From assembly GCA_029339505.1 (NCBI GenBank), contig JAQISU010000123.1, positions 3,084,501-3,148,500 of the forward strand: 64,000 nucleotides of DNA, given 5' to 3'. Shown here piece after piece: positions 23,537 through 32,284 of the stretch. Below the pieces are notes generated by a model. The model did no database searches. It was not told where the DNA came from and worked only from the letters and a program-made list of their open reading frames with translations. How positions within the stretch are numbered: the stretch's first letter is position 1; every line of letters begins with the position of its first letter. The position numbers were made by a program, and so were the translations under genes. Source of the DNA: Unio delphinus. Its lineage: Eukaryota > Mollusca > Bivalvia > Unionida > Unionidae.

Positions 23537-26500
23537 TTAATTCAGCATCAATATCAAATTCTCGTTGTTTTTTTTTGTCCTGTTGTTTGTAACCGGAGAG
23601 TTTTTTTTATTAATGATGCTAACATCAATATCACTTATTGTTGTGTCATTATCATCGAAAACAACTCTTCGAAGTTGATTTATGTTTCGTACTCTGGATA
23701 CTGCGAGATAGACTAAATTTGACCATTCGATGCGATTATCTACCATCCAAACAATTGTATCCGATATAGTCAATCCCTGTGAAGAGTGTATTGTTGCTGC
23801 GTATCCTAGCGTCCACGGGGATTTATTAGCACGCAATGCATCTTCAACGACATTGATATCAACCAGCACAATATCATTTAATACCAGAATTTGTTTTTCA
23901 TTCTGTCCTGGAATATCAACTTCAATATTCTGTTTTCGTGTATCCGATGGCCTATAACAAAGGGGTACTGGAAGCGTTGCAAATTTTTCTTTATGCAATT
24001 CAAATAACTTCATCTGAAGTGTATCCCTGACTATTTTTCTACTTGCAATGATCAAATCGTTTGGTCTCCACGCTTCCCAGAAATCATTCATTGGGGTTTC
24101 TAAAATCACTTCACGCGTTATTTCGCATTGGATTCTATCCGGTTGTAATCTAATTAGCGCTTTGAACTCGCGTAATCGTTCATCAAGTGATCTATAATCA
24201 GTGGTGATTTCTTCATAGTAGTCTACAAAACCCTTTAGCCATTCATGTGGAGATGCACCGACAAATGGTGGTGGTTGGCCTTGATCCCCGCACATGACGA
24301 CTTTTGTGTTTTTGGTTAACAACCACTCAAGAAATGTTTTTAATACATCTAATGACACTGTGCATATTTCATCCCAGATTATGATTTCAGGAATGAATTT
24401 ATCACCCATTCGATCAGGAGTCCATTTGTCACCCTTCCATCGAAAGAAGCTGTGATAAGTGCAAGCATTTACCCCTCGCTGTATCATCTCTCTGGCGAGT
24501 CTATGAGTCGGTGTTAGCACAATCATGTTAGAAACGCTAGCGTTTCCACGACGAAATAATTCAATTGCACGAGTTGTCTTTCCTGACCCACCACAACCGT
24601 TTAAATAAACTGTCTTGTATCTACATACTGGATCAGATACCGGTGGTGCATTAGAAAATTCTGATTGAATTTCAATACGGTTACAACAAATATATTTATC
24701 ATCCATGGCAACGTCTGCGGATTCACAATACTCATGTAGCATCTCCTTTTTAAATCGCCAACGCCCCCACGCTTCCTCCGGATCTGTGAATGCCGCTACA
24801 GCTGATTTGTACTTATTATGTATATACATCGAATCAGTGGCTACTCTAACCGCGGTATTAGGAAATCTATTTATCATCGAAAATAGATTAATAGAAGCAT
24901 AGGCTAGCATTGAACTTCTCAAATGTGTGTACTGGGAATTATATCCATCACAGTAGGTAACAACCGTATCTAATTTCTCACCATTGGATAGAAAAGCATC
25001 CTTACGGGATACAAGTTTTCCCTGTTTCATTAAATCCGCTACAATAAAATCGTATTCAGCGACATCTATGATCAACCGCGAAGAGTATTTTGCGTTGTCG
25101 TATCGTCCACCCTGGGTAAATTTACCGATTATTCTTCTTCCGAGATCTTTCGCTTGTTCTTTTTTAATTTCAAATAACTTCTTAGACCAATTTATTATTT
25201 CTTCTTCACTGAAATCTGGAAACTGTTTTCGTAGTTCGTTGATTATTCTATCTAGATCGGGTTGTGGTAGCCAAACTTCTTTCTGAGCTCGATAGCATAT
25301 AATAGCCTCGGAAACAATCAACGATATTAGCATACCACAATCAATCAGATATCTCAATAGCACTATTGGCATCCAGGCCTTTTCAGATAGGTGTCTACCG
25401 AGCCAAACATAACTACACGGATGTAACCCTGTAGCTAATTCAAATGATATCACACGAGCGAATCCGGTTAAATCAAAATCAGGCAATGGTCCATTAATCG
25501 CAACACGAGTCATTTCATGCGTGGGGTGTCCAAATCGTTTGAAGTACTCAGCGCATTCCCCATACCCGAGAAAACTTCCGGGATAACACGCGGATATATC
25601 AATTGAAATCATACCATCACGTGAGTATTTCGTATTCCACAGTCCTCCATGACCGAATTCGACGCAACTCAATTTAACATCCTCGAGAAAATCACTTCAT
25701 GTTGGACGCCATGAGTTTTTTTCTCTTGCGAAGTGAGCTACCACTGATGGAATAGTAAAACTATCCGTGAGTAGTTTTTCATGGGAATTCTCCGGTGAAA
25801 ATTCACCAGCGATTTTTCTCATTCTGTTATCTAATTCTTCAACGCGATATAATTCACCATTTGGTTTTACAAATTGATCGAATTCTTCATCACTTCTAAG
25901 TAACCACACTGACACAGGATCATCCTTACACAACGCATGAATAGCATCGAATAATTTCTCTTCATAGAAAACATCCCCGACGAACTCCTTAGGGATATAT
26001 TTCACGGTTCGTTCTCGTGGAAATATTGTTACCGCAGGTGTCCACGCGTGTTTGTTATGATCAATAATCTGTATTGGTGCTCCATTTTTGTTATATTTCG
26101 GTTCGTATAAAACCTCTCCCGTTATCGTCATAACGGTTATTGGGAATCGTAATGATGTTTCTAATTTAGCTATATCAGAAATCTTTGCACCATGCTGTTT
26201 CACTGTCAGTTCCCACTCGGTTATTTTCCTACGTCGCAGATCAGTTAGTTTATTTCCTCGGGATGCATTTGTGAAGTGTTCTATTATTCGTTCTGCTACA
26301 CAATTAAGCCCTGACGAATATTTCATAGGAGCTAGTTTTGCGATATCGGGTTTATCATTTAACGGATATATCCCATAAACCATTGCTGTTACGGGATAAG
26401 ATCTTTCGTAGTATGGTTTATCAATGCCGGTTAGAATCCCTGGTTTGGAATCTCTACTCACAATGACAGCTTTTTTATTCTTGAGGATTGGTTCAAATTT

Positions 26501-27190
26501 ATCCTTAATAATCCATTTGCCATCGACTTCGATAATGAATTTGATTCGGAAAAAATGCCGTTTTTCCCCAACACGTGAAATTATCACTGCTGCTTTTTCA
26601 TCATTCATGGTAGCATCAACAACACCATCAATTCGAAATGTTGACCAACAATAAGATGCTCCATCACGCTTGAATTCATTAAAACAGTCTCTGATTTTAC
26701 TAATCATGGCTTTATCAAGAATTGTATTCTTTGGTGTATTAGAAACTATATCGAGATTGAATTGAACATCTTTCCAGGGTAATCTCTTGGACGTTTTTTT
26801 TGGTTTATCGAGATTAAATCTAGGATTGATTTTCAATAATCTCTTAAACTCTTTCATGTTTCCGTCTATTGGACGTTTTTTGGGTTTATCGAGATTAAAT
26901 CTAGGATTGATTTTGTTACGTCTTTTGGGTTTATCGAGATTAAATTTAGGATTGATTTTCAATAATCTCTTAAACTCTTTCATGTTTCCGTCTATTGGAC
27001 GTTTTTTGGGTTTATCGAGATTAAATCTAGGATTGATTTTTAATAATCTCTTAAACTCTTTCATGTTTCCGTCTATTGGACGTTTGTTACGTTTTTTGGG
27101 TTTATCGAGATTAAATCTAGGATTGATTTTTAATAATCTCTTAAACTCCTTATCAGCATTTTTCGAAGGGGTTCTCCCTAATTCCTTCAT
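23537..27190 (-). CDS. Protein-primed-type DNA polymerase B joined to SF1 (Pif1/RecD-like) helicase, with one in-frame TGA
   Basis: The preferred start is the Met at 27190 (MKELGRTPSK). The N-terminal frame runs to a TGA at 25697-25699 and continues in the same frame to 23537, about 1,220 codons in all. N-terminal: lysine-rich tandem repeats, then an unassigned region probably holding the terminal-protein/exonuclease part. After the TGA come PolB motif A DISACYP (residue 25 of the second part), motif B IGKFTQGG (183) and motif C ATDSMYI (278). The helicase has Walker A GCGGSGKT (359), IIIWDE (430), GDQGQ (462), TIHSSQG (627) and LAVSRVR (656). It should replicate the linear element. At the TGA site the outer copy has an Arg codon, so the stop is probably a C-to-T mutation, unless read through. 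No other break was seen. Confidence 0.85.
24531..24546. repeat. Second copy of the 16-bp palindrome, in the helicase gene
   Basis: The same GAAACGCTAGCGTTTC as at 23094-23109, again in frame in a surface-like linker just after Walker A (RRGNASVSNMI). The helicase is deleted from the outer element, so no comparison is possible there. Confidence 0.75.
25697..25699 (-). other. In-frame TGA splitting polymerase-helicase
   Basis: The frame on both sides is open for more than 500 codons. The following context is A, which is not a classic strong readthrough context. The homologous codon in the outer element encodes Arg. It separates the N-terminal region (514 codons from the first ATG) from the polymerase core and helicase. 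Confidence 0.85.
26787..27160 (-). repeat. In-frame tandem repeats in the polymerase N-terminus
   Basis: Four to five units of about 27-30 codons with FKRLLKINPRFNLDKPKK plus a spacer PIDGNM or KR/NK. One unit is shortened. The outer copy has a single related stretch (KNAKFNLDRVS), so the array expanded in the inner lineage. It is basic and may be disordered. Confidence 0.9.
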
Positions 27191-27232
27191 GCTATAATTA
27201 AAACAAGCATTTAAATGAAAGATTTTTATATA
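27191..27232. promoter_or_regulatory. Divergent promoter region between polymerase and zinc-finger genes
   Basis: About 42 bp of very AT-rich sequence with 'tttttatataatg' next to the zinc-finger start. It separates the preferred start codons of two opposite genes. The homologous gap in the outer element lies near 45885-45930. Confidence 0.45.
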
Positions 27233-27661
27233 ATGAATCACTGCAAGTGGCTTATGATTGGATCAGTAATCCCGTGTAACAAATCATGCAGAAATGGGTT
27301 CTGTGGGTATCATATGCAAAGCTTTCGTCGTGGAAGCCTTGGTCCGTTACCGTGCATACGATGTGGAGTTGGGGTTAGGGGAAAATCTCAGTTGTGTTTG
27401 AATTGCGGTGGTAAGCGATACAGGGAGTTGAAGCGATATTATGATAAAAGAATAAAAAATGGACAATCAATCAGAAATTTTAACCCTGACGCTGACAAAG
27501 TCAGTATTCTTGACGCTGACAAAGTCAGTATTCTTGACGCTGACAAAGTCAGTATTCTTGACGCTGACAAAGTCAGTATCAAGGATAAAATCATAAGAAC
27601 TCCTCAAGACTACATCGAAAGATTTATCATTAAACCAAACGATGAATTAGACAAACAATAG
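27233..27661 (+). CDS. Zinc-finger protein with DADKVSIL repeats
   Basis: Start chosen at 27233 (MNHCKWLMIG) because the frame from 27215 would crowd the divergent polymerase start. The N-terminal half is Cys-rich: CNKSC, GFCGYH, CIRC and CLNCGGKRY, probably binding two zinc ions. A basic stretch follows (ELKRYYDKRIKNG). Then DADKVSIL occurs four times, encoded by a 24-bp unit, ahead of a polar tail. The outer homologue keeps the Cys pattern but lacks the octapeptide array and is split by a solo LTR. A DNA- or RNA-binding or regulatory role is an inference from the fingers. Confidence 0.75.
   Translation: MNHCKWLMIGSVIPCNKSCRNGFCGYHMQSFRRGSLGPLPCIRCGVGVRGKSQLCLNCGGKRYRELKRYYDKRIKNGQSIRNFNPDADKVSILDADKVSILDADKVSILDADKVSIKDKIIRTPQDYIERFIIKPNDELDKQ
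27487..27582 (+). repeat. 24-bp tandem repeat, four copies, coding
   Basis: Unit 'gacgctgacaaagtcagtat' plus 'tctt', nearly perfect in all copies, inside the zinc-finger gene. The unit holds the short palindrome tgac-aaa-gtca. It is absent in the outer element. Confidence 0.9.
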
Positions 27662-27675
27662 TATTATGTATACGA

Positions 27676-28167
27676 ATGAACCAAGAATTCAGACAACACC
27701 CTGTGATCACAAATTATGAAGCATCCAGTGATGGTGTTGTAAGAAACCGCAGACTGAAGAAATCAGTTGGTGCTGACAATGATATGGGGTATTTGGTGTT
27801 TGGTGCTGGAAAGAAAACTTATCTCAATCATCGTTTCGCATTTGAGTGTTTTTATGGATTGATCGAGGATGATTCTGTCATTGATCACAAGGATTCTAAT
27901 CCGAAAAACAATTCTTTATCAAATCTGCAAGCTATCACACAAAGTGAGAATTTGAAAAGAGGAGAGACTGGAAAATGCTCAAAAAAAGCGAGACCTGTGA
28001 AATCTTTGAATACGATAACTAACGAAGAAAAAATATTTCAATCAATAACCAGCGCCGGTAGGCACTTCGATATTTGTCCACCCTCAGTACGAAGAGTTGC
28101 AGAGGGGATAACCAAAACGGCGATTTCAAAAAAGACAGGACAGAAAATTCGATTTAGTTACGTCTAA
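27676..28167 (+). CDS. HNH homing-type endonuclease with NUMOD1 domain
   Basis: 163 aa. The N-terminal NUMOD4-like segment (PVITNYEASSDGVVRN) leads into an HNH_3-type core: YLNHRFAFECFYG, VIDHKDSNPKNN and LSNLQAITQSEN. The His in IDH and the Asn pair in NPKNN are the expected metal/catalytic residues. A C-terminal NUMOD1-like helix-turn-helix follows (SITSAGRHFDICPPSVRRV). Such proteins cut DNA site-specifically. In a virus-like element they may aid spread, recombination or exclusion. It is a free-standing gene 14 bp after the zinc-finger gene and abuts the next ORF. In the outer copy IDH is replaced by IDP and the C-terminus is shifted. Confidence 0.8.
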   Translation: MNQEFRQHPVITNYEASSDGVVRNRRLKKSVGADNDMGYLVFGAGKKTYLNHRFAFECFYGLIEDDSVIDHKDSNPKNNSLSNLQAITQSENLKRGETGKCSKKARPVKSLNTITNEEKIFQSITSAGRHFDICPPSVRRVAEGITKTAISKKTGQKIRFSYV

Positions 28168-28211
28168 TGCGTCATATTTTTCATTTAGAAATATATCATT
28201 ATTATAGAATA

Positions 28212-28568
28212 ATGAATTCTGAAAACATGAATAGCATTTTATCCGAGATTTCAAAATTGAAAAGTTGGGATATTGAACTATCAGATGGGTTAAATCCTGA
28301 TCAAATCATGTCTGATTTTCAGGATATAGAATACGGAGTTAACAACAATAAATATATGCTACCAAAGAAGTATGCGCTCATCAAAAGAATTCAGAATTCT
28401 ATTAAGGACTCTCTCGCATTTTCCAGTGACGTAAGTGTGTTCGCTCCGTTGTATACCATCGTAGAACGAATACGAAAAGAATTGGGGTACGAATACGAAT
28501 TGAAAAAGGAGGTTAATTCTAAAGTTAGAAACCTACGGGCGTTAATTCAAGAAAATGAACAATTTTGA
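28212..28568 (+). CDS. Small helical protein of unknown function
   Basis: 118 aa from the Met at 28212 (MNSENMNSIL); the frame is open from 28167, but the outer homologue starts at the same Met. It is predicted mostly helical, charged and without Cys motifs or membrane segments. Conserved between copies: QDIEY, NNKY, LPK and a C-terminal RIRKELG-like stretch. I do not recognise it. It lies between the endonuclease and the virion gene array. Confidence 0.6.
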   Translation: MNSENMNSILSEISKLKSWDIELSDGLNPDQIMSDFQDIEYGVNNNKYMLPKKYALIKRIQNSIKDSLAFSSDVSVFAPLYTIVERIRKELGYEYELKKEVNSKVRNLRALIQENEQF

Positions 28569-28642
28569 TTGACCGACCATTTATCATTATTTGATTGACC
28601 GACTATTTATCATTATTCGATTGCCCGACCATTAATCATTTT
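28567..28642 (+). repeat. Three tandem 26-bp repeats in the intergenic gap
   Basis: Unit 'gattgaccgaccatttatca' plus 'ttattt', three copies with few changes. They are followed by 'gccgaccctcaagggatgtc'. They lie in the 171-bp gap at the change from early-type to virion-type genes and may bind a regulator or act as an origin. Confidence 0.6.
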
Positions 28643-28710
28643 TTTTTAGCCGACCCTCAAGGGATGTCAAAAATCGATGGTGTTAGGTCGGGATTGAAAA
28701 AGTGTTTTGC

Positions 28711-28740
28711 AATTGAAAAATTGTTTCTGATTTCAAATAA
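28711..28740 (+). promoter_or_regulatory. Conserved upstream motif of the 324-aa ORF (late-promoter candidate)
   Basis: 'aattgaaaaattgtttctga' followed by 'tttcaaata' reaches the start codon. It is almost identical to 29801-29830 ahead of the core-like gene. Weaker 'attgaaa' motifs precede other virion genes (for example near 31767 and 33882-33898). Confidence 0.5.
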
Positions 28741-29714
28741 TGGTCAATGAAGCATTAACAACCCGATTGGCTCGTGAACGACTGGATGCAATTAAGAAAT
28801 TTGTACCAATTCGCGACTCTGTACGGAATAAACTGCAACAACGACAGAGTTTACAAACTGATTTTGCTGTGGGGTCTGAAGAATTGTTTAAACCAGTAAC
28901 CACAGCAACGAAACAGATAGTGTCAACAATCTCTGAAGAAGGAAAAAAACAAGAAGAGTCTTTTCTTCCTGTGTTAGAAAAAATAGCAAAAAGAACTAAA
29001 CAAACAAAAAAATCATTGAAAACACTTCCTCAGGATATATCAACCGCTTCAGAACAACAACGAGAACTTCAAGAAGATATCCCCCCACCCGAATTTCAAG
29101 AAGAAGGGGAGGATACTACTAGTGGACGAGTTGCATTCAATGAAAAACTTCTTCCCGGTAAATTAGATGAATTGAGAAATAAAAAATTTGATTCTATGGA
29201 AGAATTAGCCCAATTCGTCACTAGGAGTTTTCATCAGAGAAGAAAATATATTCAAGGTGATTATAATCTTCCCCCTAAAAAAGATTGGTATAGGGGGTTA
29301 TATCGTATACTATCAGGTTCCTCTCAAGCAAAAGGAGATGATAAAACATTTCAGGAATATATGGCAGCAATAAAAAAAGCTGAATCATCTATAGGGGAGC
29401 AATCGGATACCGGATTTCTTAGACTACCAGAACAATCAAAATTTATTGATATAACACAATCCCCCCAACCGATGAAAATAACGAGAGAAGCTGATCATGA
29501 AAAAGGTGCAACCGGTATCACTGATAAAACCAAAGGATTTTCAGGCAGTGGTTTAGTTGGAAACTCTTCGAGGGAAAATCCTTGGATTTCATGTCCTGGT
29601 AGTGTTCTCAGTGATATATCACGATTAGAGGTTCTCATCGGAGGAAAACGAGCCGGAAATAACTCACCGGAAATAATTAATGAAGCAGCTGATATCTGTA
29701 GACGATTATTTTAG
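28740..29714 (+). CDS. Virion-associated candidate, 324 aa, ends at a TAG absent in the paralogue
   Basis: Starts at ATG 28740 (MVNEALTTRLARERL), supported by the outer copy. It has Glu/Gln/Pro-rich middle parts, a conserved KKDWYRGLYRIL block, and a C-terminal region with LEVLIGGKRAGNNSPEIINE. The last motif resembles C-terminal blocks of uncharacterised Polinton proteins. No enzyme motif is seen. The stop TAG at 29712-29714 is followed in the same frame by about 24 more codons to 29789. In the outer copy this codon is Gln and the frame runs on through the tail, so the ancestral protein was longer. First gene of the rightward virion array. Confidence 0.7.
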   Translation: MVNEALTTRLARERLDAIKKFVPIRDSVRNKLQQRQSLQTDFAVGSEELFKPVTTATKQIVSTISEEGKKQEESFLPVLEKIAKRTKQTKKSLKTLPQDISTASEQQRELQEDIPPPEFQEEGEDTTSGRVAFNEKLLPGKLDELRNKKFDSMEELAQFVTRSFHQRRKYIQGDYNLPPKKDWYRGLYRILSGSSQAKGDDKTFQEYMAAIKKAESSIGEQSDTGFLRLPEQSKFIDITQSPQPMKITREADHEKGATGITDKTKGFSGSGLVGNSSRENPWISCPGSVLSDISRLEVLIGGKRAGNNSPEIINEAADICRRLF

Positions 29715-29789
29715 GGTGGTATCATGGATATCAGCACATATCGAGATTTCATTGGCGAGTTAGTGGAAAGTGGGTGTCATAGTGACTGA
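29715..29789 (+). CDS. C-terminal tail of the 324-aa ORF, beyond an in-frame TAG
   Basis: Reads GGIMDISTYRDFIGELVE and ends TGA at 29787-29789. The outer element encodes the same tail fused to the upstream protein (GGIMNIETYRDFIDELVEH). Conservation of the TYRDFI-ELVE pattern shows that it was coding. It may now be lost, read through, or made as a 21-aa peptide from the ATG at 29724. Confidence 0.55.
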   Translation, partial: GGIMDISTYRDFIGELVESGCHSD

Positions 29790-29800
29790 ATTGAAAAGTC

Positions 29801-29830
29801 AATTGAAAAATTGTTTCTGATTTAAAATAA
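29801..29830 (+). promoter_or_regulatory. Second copy of the upstream 30-bp motif
   Basis: 'aattgaaaaattgtttctga' then 'tttaaaata', touching the start codon of the core-like gene. One substitution separates it from 28711-28740. Confidence 0.5.
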
Positions 29831-30291
29831 TGATCATACACTACAATCATGATAAACCAACCCTCGTCTATGTAGTTAATTCACGGTTTCCAGTTTATAG
29901 AGCATACTACGGAGATGGTTTAGGCAATACCATTGCAGGGTTATTTGCGAGAATGGCTCCAAAAGTGATGCCGTTAGCTAAACAATTATCAATGAAAGCA
30001 ATTGATGTTATTCGTGATAAGGGGATTAGTGCTGTTGGAGATCTTGCTGGAAAAGCATTTTCAACTGCGAAGAATAAATTAACATCATTAGTGAAATCAC
30101 GAAGTGATTTACGAAAAAAGAAACCGTTACCGTCTACAGCGGAAATGCCTGCAAGTGTTAGTAGAATTATAAATAACGCAGTAGACGAAAAATTAGCGTC
30201 GATGGTGACTCCCTTGATAAATCAAGGGGACCAAAATAACATGATAGCAAACATGATAGCAGGAAGTGGCTTTAAAAAAACACGACGATGA
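29830..30291 (+). CDS. Basic core-like / minor virion protein
   Basis: 153 aa. A PVYRAYYGDGLGNTIAGLF segment is followed by an amphipathic helical region with MAPKVMPLAKQL and GDLAGKAFSTAKNKL, a basic stretch (KSRSDLRKKKPL), and a C-terminus ending GSGFKKTRR. The layout recalls the pX/pVII-like small basic proteins of adintoviruses and adenoviruses, which package with DNA or line the capsid; this is an inference. In the outer copy the start codon is replaced by AAG. Placed directly before the major capsid gene. Confidence 0.6.
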   Translation: MIIHYNHDKPTLVYVVNSRFPVYRAYYGDGLGNTIAGLFARMAPKVMPLAKQLSMKAIDVIRDKGISAVGDLAGKAFSTAKNKLTSLVKSRSDLRKKKPLPSTAEMPASVSRIINNAVDEKLASMVTPLINQGDQNNMIANMIAGSGFKKTRR

Positions 30292-30330
30292 AATGAAAAA
30301 TCGCGATTTAGACTCTGATAAATAGAATAA

Positions 30331-31746
30331 ATGTTCAAAAGGTCACCTGATCCAGCATTTGATATGGATGCCCCAGTTGGCAAGAATGATTCTGTACGCG
30401 ATTTTCAATTTTATTCTTATCACGCAGTACAACCAGATCTCCGATCGCGAATTGAACTTCAAGTTCATGATACCAGTAAATATTTTCTACCGTGTGAAGC
30501 ATTTATTGAAGTAGAAGGAGAACTTGTAACAAATGTCGATGCTAATACACCATATGACAATAACCCAACTATCAAAGTCGGTTTTGTTAATAATGGGATC
30601 ATGGCGTTATTTGAAAGCGCTAGATATCTCATTGATGGAAAGGAAATTGAATCCATTGACCGTGAAGTTGATGTGGCCACAACAATCATAGGGTTAGCGA
30701 GATACTCTGATGATTATACAAGATCAGCTGGTCCATCTATGATGTTTTCTAAGGATATTACTGATCACCCTGAACACAACCAGTATTCTAGAGTCAAGGC
30801 AACACAAGCTACCGCAGTTGATCCAGCACCAGCCGGATATACAAGACCAGCTGGTACTTTTGATGTCATAAATAATATCACTAACTATAACCTAGGGTTT
30901 GCAACACGCGTAGCAACGTTGCATGGACAGCGTCGACAGTTTTCATGTGTAATTCCACTGCATCATATTTTTGGATTCTGTAGAAATGTCCGAAAGGTTA
31001 TTTATGGAGCTAAACACACAGTAGCGCTTGTACGAAAGGGTACTGATAATGATGCAATATGGCATGATGCTGGTGTTGCTGATGGTAAAGTCATTTTAAC
31101 AAAACTAGCATTGTGGATGCCAGTGTTAACTCCATCGATCACAGCAGAAGAAAAATTGTTGTCATTTATGGAACAAGGAGGAAAGTCATTGTTGAGTTGG
31201 TTATCAGTGACTACGGATATTAAACAAGACAATGTTGATGATATATTTACTTGGCATCTGGCATCAAAACAAGGGGTTTCAGCTCCACGTCATATATTTG
31301 TGGCGTTACAGAATAATGCACGAGTTGGTAATCAACAACGAAGTCATATGATATTTGATCAGTTAGGTGTTAGAGAGGTCTCATTGAGAATAAACGGACA
31401 ACAGGAACCATCTGAAGATGTACAACTTGATTACACTCACAACCATATTGCACGTGTATATCATAACCTATTGTCGTTTATGGCACGTGATCAAAATGTG
31501 GATACTGGTTTGCAAATATCACAATTGGATTTTAAAAGCCTCTATCCGATTTATTACTTTTCATTGGAACATCTCGATTTGATGAGACAATCTGTTGTTG
31601 ATATACACTTTAGAGCCCGTGTAGCCCGTCCTGGTGGTATTGCTAATTATAGAGCGGTTGCTGTCATTCTTAGTGATAAATCAATGCTACTCGAAGGTGT
31701 TGGAGGAAGAATGAGAGTGTTAGATGCCCCAGTAGAAAATCTTTGA
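30331..31746 (+). CDS. Major capsid protein, double jelly-roll (hexon-like)
   Basis: 471 aa. It starts MFKRSPDPAFDMDAP and has typical Polinton MCP blocks: LPCEAFIEVEGELV, a GIMALFESARYLIDGKEIE strand pair, IPLHHIFGFCRNV near residue 210, WMPVLTPS, and RINGQQEPSEDVQLDY in the second jelly-roll. It should form pseudohexameric trimers of the shell. The frame is fully open. The outer homologue (39226-40619) is recognisable throughout but broken. MCP with protease, penton and ATPase in one array argues for a virion-forming element. The fold assignment rests on motif resemblance and context. Confidence 0.88.
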   Translation: MFKRSPDPAFDMDAPVGKNDSVRDFQFYSYHAVQPDLRSRIELQVHDTSKYFLPCEAFIEVEGELVTNVDANTPYDNNPTIKVGFVNNGIMALFESARYLIDGKEIESIDREVDVATTIIGLARYSDDYTRSAGPSMMFSKDITDHPEHNQYSRVKATQATAVDPAPAGYTRPAGTFDVINNITNYNLGFATRVATLHGQRRQFSCVIPLHHIFGFCRNVRKVIYGAKHTVALVRKGTDNDAIWHDAGVADGKVILTKLALWMPVLTPSITAEEKLLSFMEQGGKSLLSWLSVTTDIKQDNVDDIFTWHLASKQGVSAPRHIFVALQNNARVGNQQRSHMIFDQLGVREVSLRINGQQEPSEDVQLDYTHNHIARVYHNLLSFMARDQNVDTGLQISQLDFKSLYPIYYFSLEHLDLMRQSVVDIHFRARVARPGGIANYRAVAVILSDKSMLLEGVGGRMRVLDAPVENL

Positions 31747-31799
31747 TTGATTTTCTCTATTTTTCATTGAAATTGTAAACGATTTAGAATCAATCTATT

Positions 31800-32273
31800 A
31801 TGTATAACATGTCATATAGTGCTATTAGTGTTGCGTTAACTCCCGGTCAATTAAAAAAATTGCAATCGGAATCAGCTAAACGATGTGGAACCACAATCAC
31901 GTTGAAACCCAATCAAATGGCTGGTGGTGCAAATAAACTATCGCTGACAACTCGTCAAGTGAAACATTTCAATGATGCACTTGCAGCCAAAAAAGGGGTT
32001 CAGATTACTCTCTCTGCGGCTGCTATCAAAAATATGATTAAAACAGGCGGTATATTTCCGTTGTTAGCTGCGATTCCAGCATTGATTGCAGCAGCAGCCC
32101 CAGCGGTGGCTAAAGCGGCAGCGTTAGGAGCCGTTGGTACTGCAGCAGGAATGGCACTAAAGAAAGCAACTGGGAAAGGATATAAAAAAAAGGGAAAGGG
32201 TCTAAGACTACCAGGAACCCCGTATTCGTGGTACAGCGGAAAGGGTCTAAGACTACCAGGAACGATTTATTAA
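31800..32273 (+). CDS. Ala-rich amphipathic virion protein (membrane-active candidate)
   Basis: 157 aa. The N-terminus has two similar LTPGQLKKLQ / LTTRQVKHFN elements, each followed by a GTTITLK / GVQITLS strand. A long Ala-rich hydrophobic stretch follows (residues about 80-120; GGIFPLLAAIPALIAAAAP), then a Lys-rich tail with two GLRLPGT units. Similar proteins accompany capsid genes in many Polintons. By analogy with adenovirus protein VI it could be membrane-active; this is an inference. Its 3' end overlaps the upstream frame of the protease gene, and the two stop/start regions are 12 bp apart. Confidence 0.65.
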   Translation: MYNMSYSAISVALTPGQLKKLQSESAKRCGTTITLKPNQMAGGANKLSLTTRQVKHFNDALAAKKGVQITLSAAAIKNMIKTGGIFPLLAAIPALIAAAAPAVAKAAALGAVGTAAGMALKKATGKGYKKKGKGLRLPGTPYSWYSGKGLRLPGTIY

Positions 32274-32284
32274 TTGAGGAACCT

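Noticed and set aside
26787..27197. 136-codon plus-strand frame of GLSRLNLGLIF repeats
   Set aside because: Antisense shadow of the tandem repeats in the polymerase N-terminus.
29724..29789. Independent 21-aa microprotein
   Set aside because: The outer element shows this is the in-frame tail of the upstream protein; listed as such.
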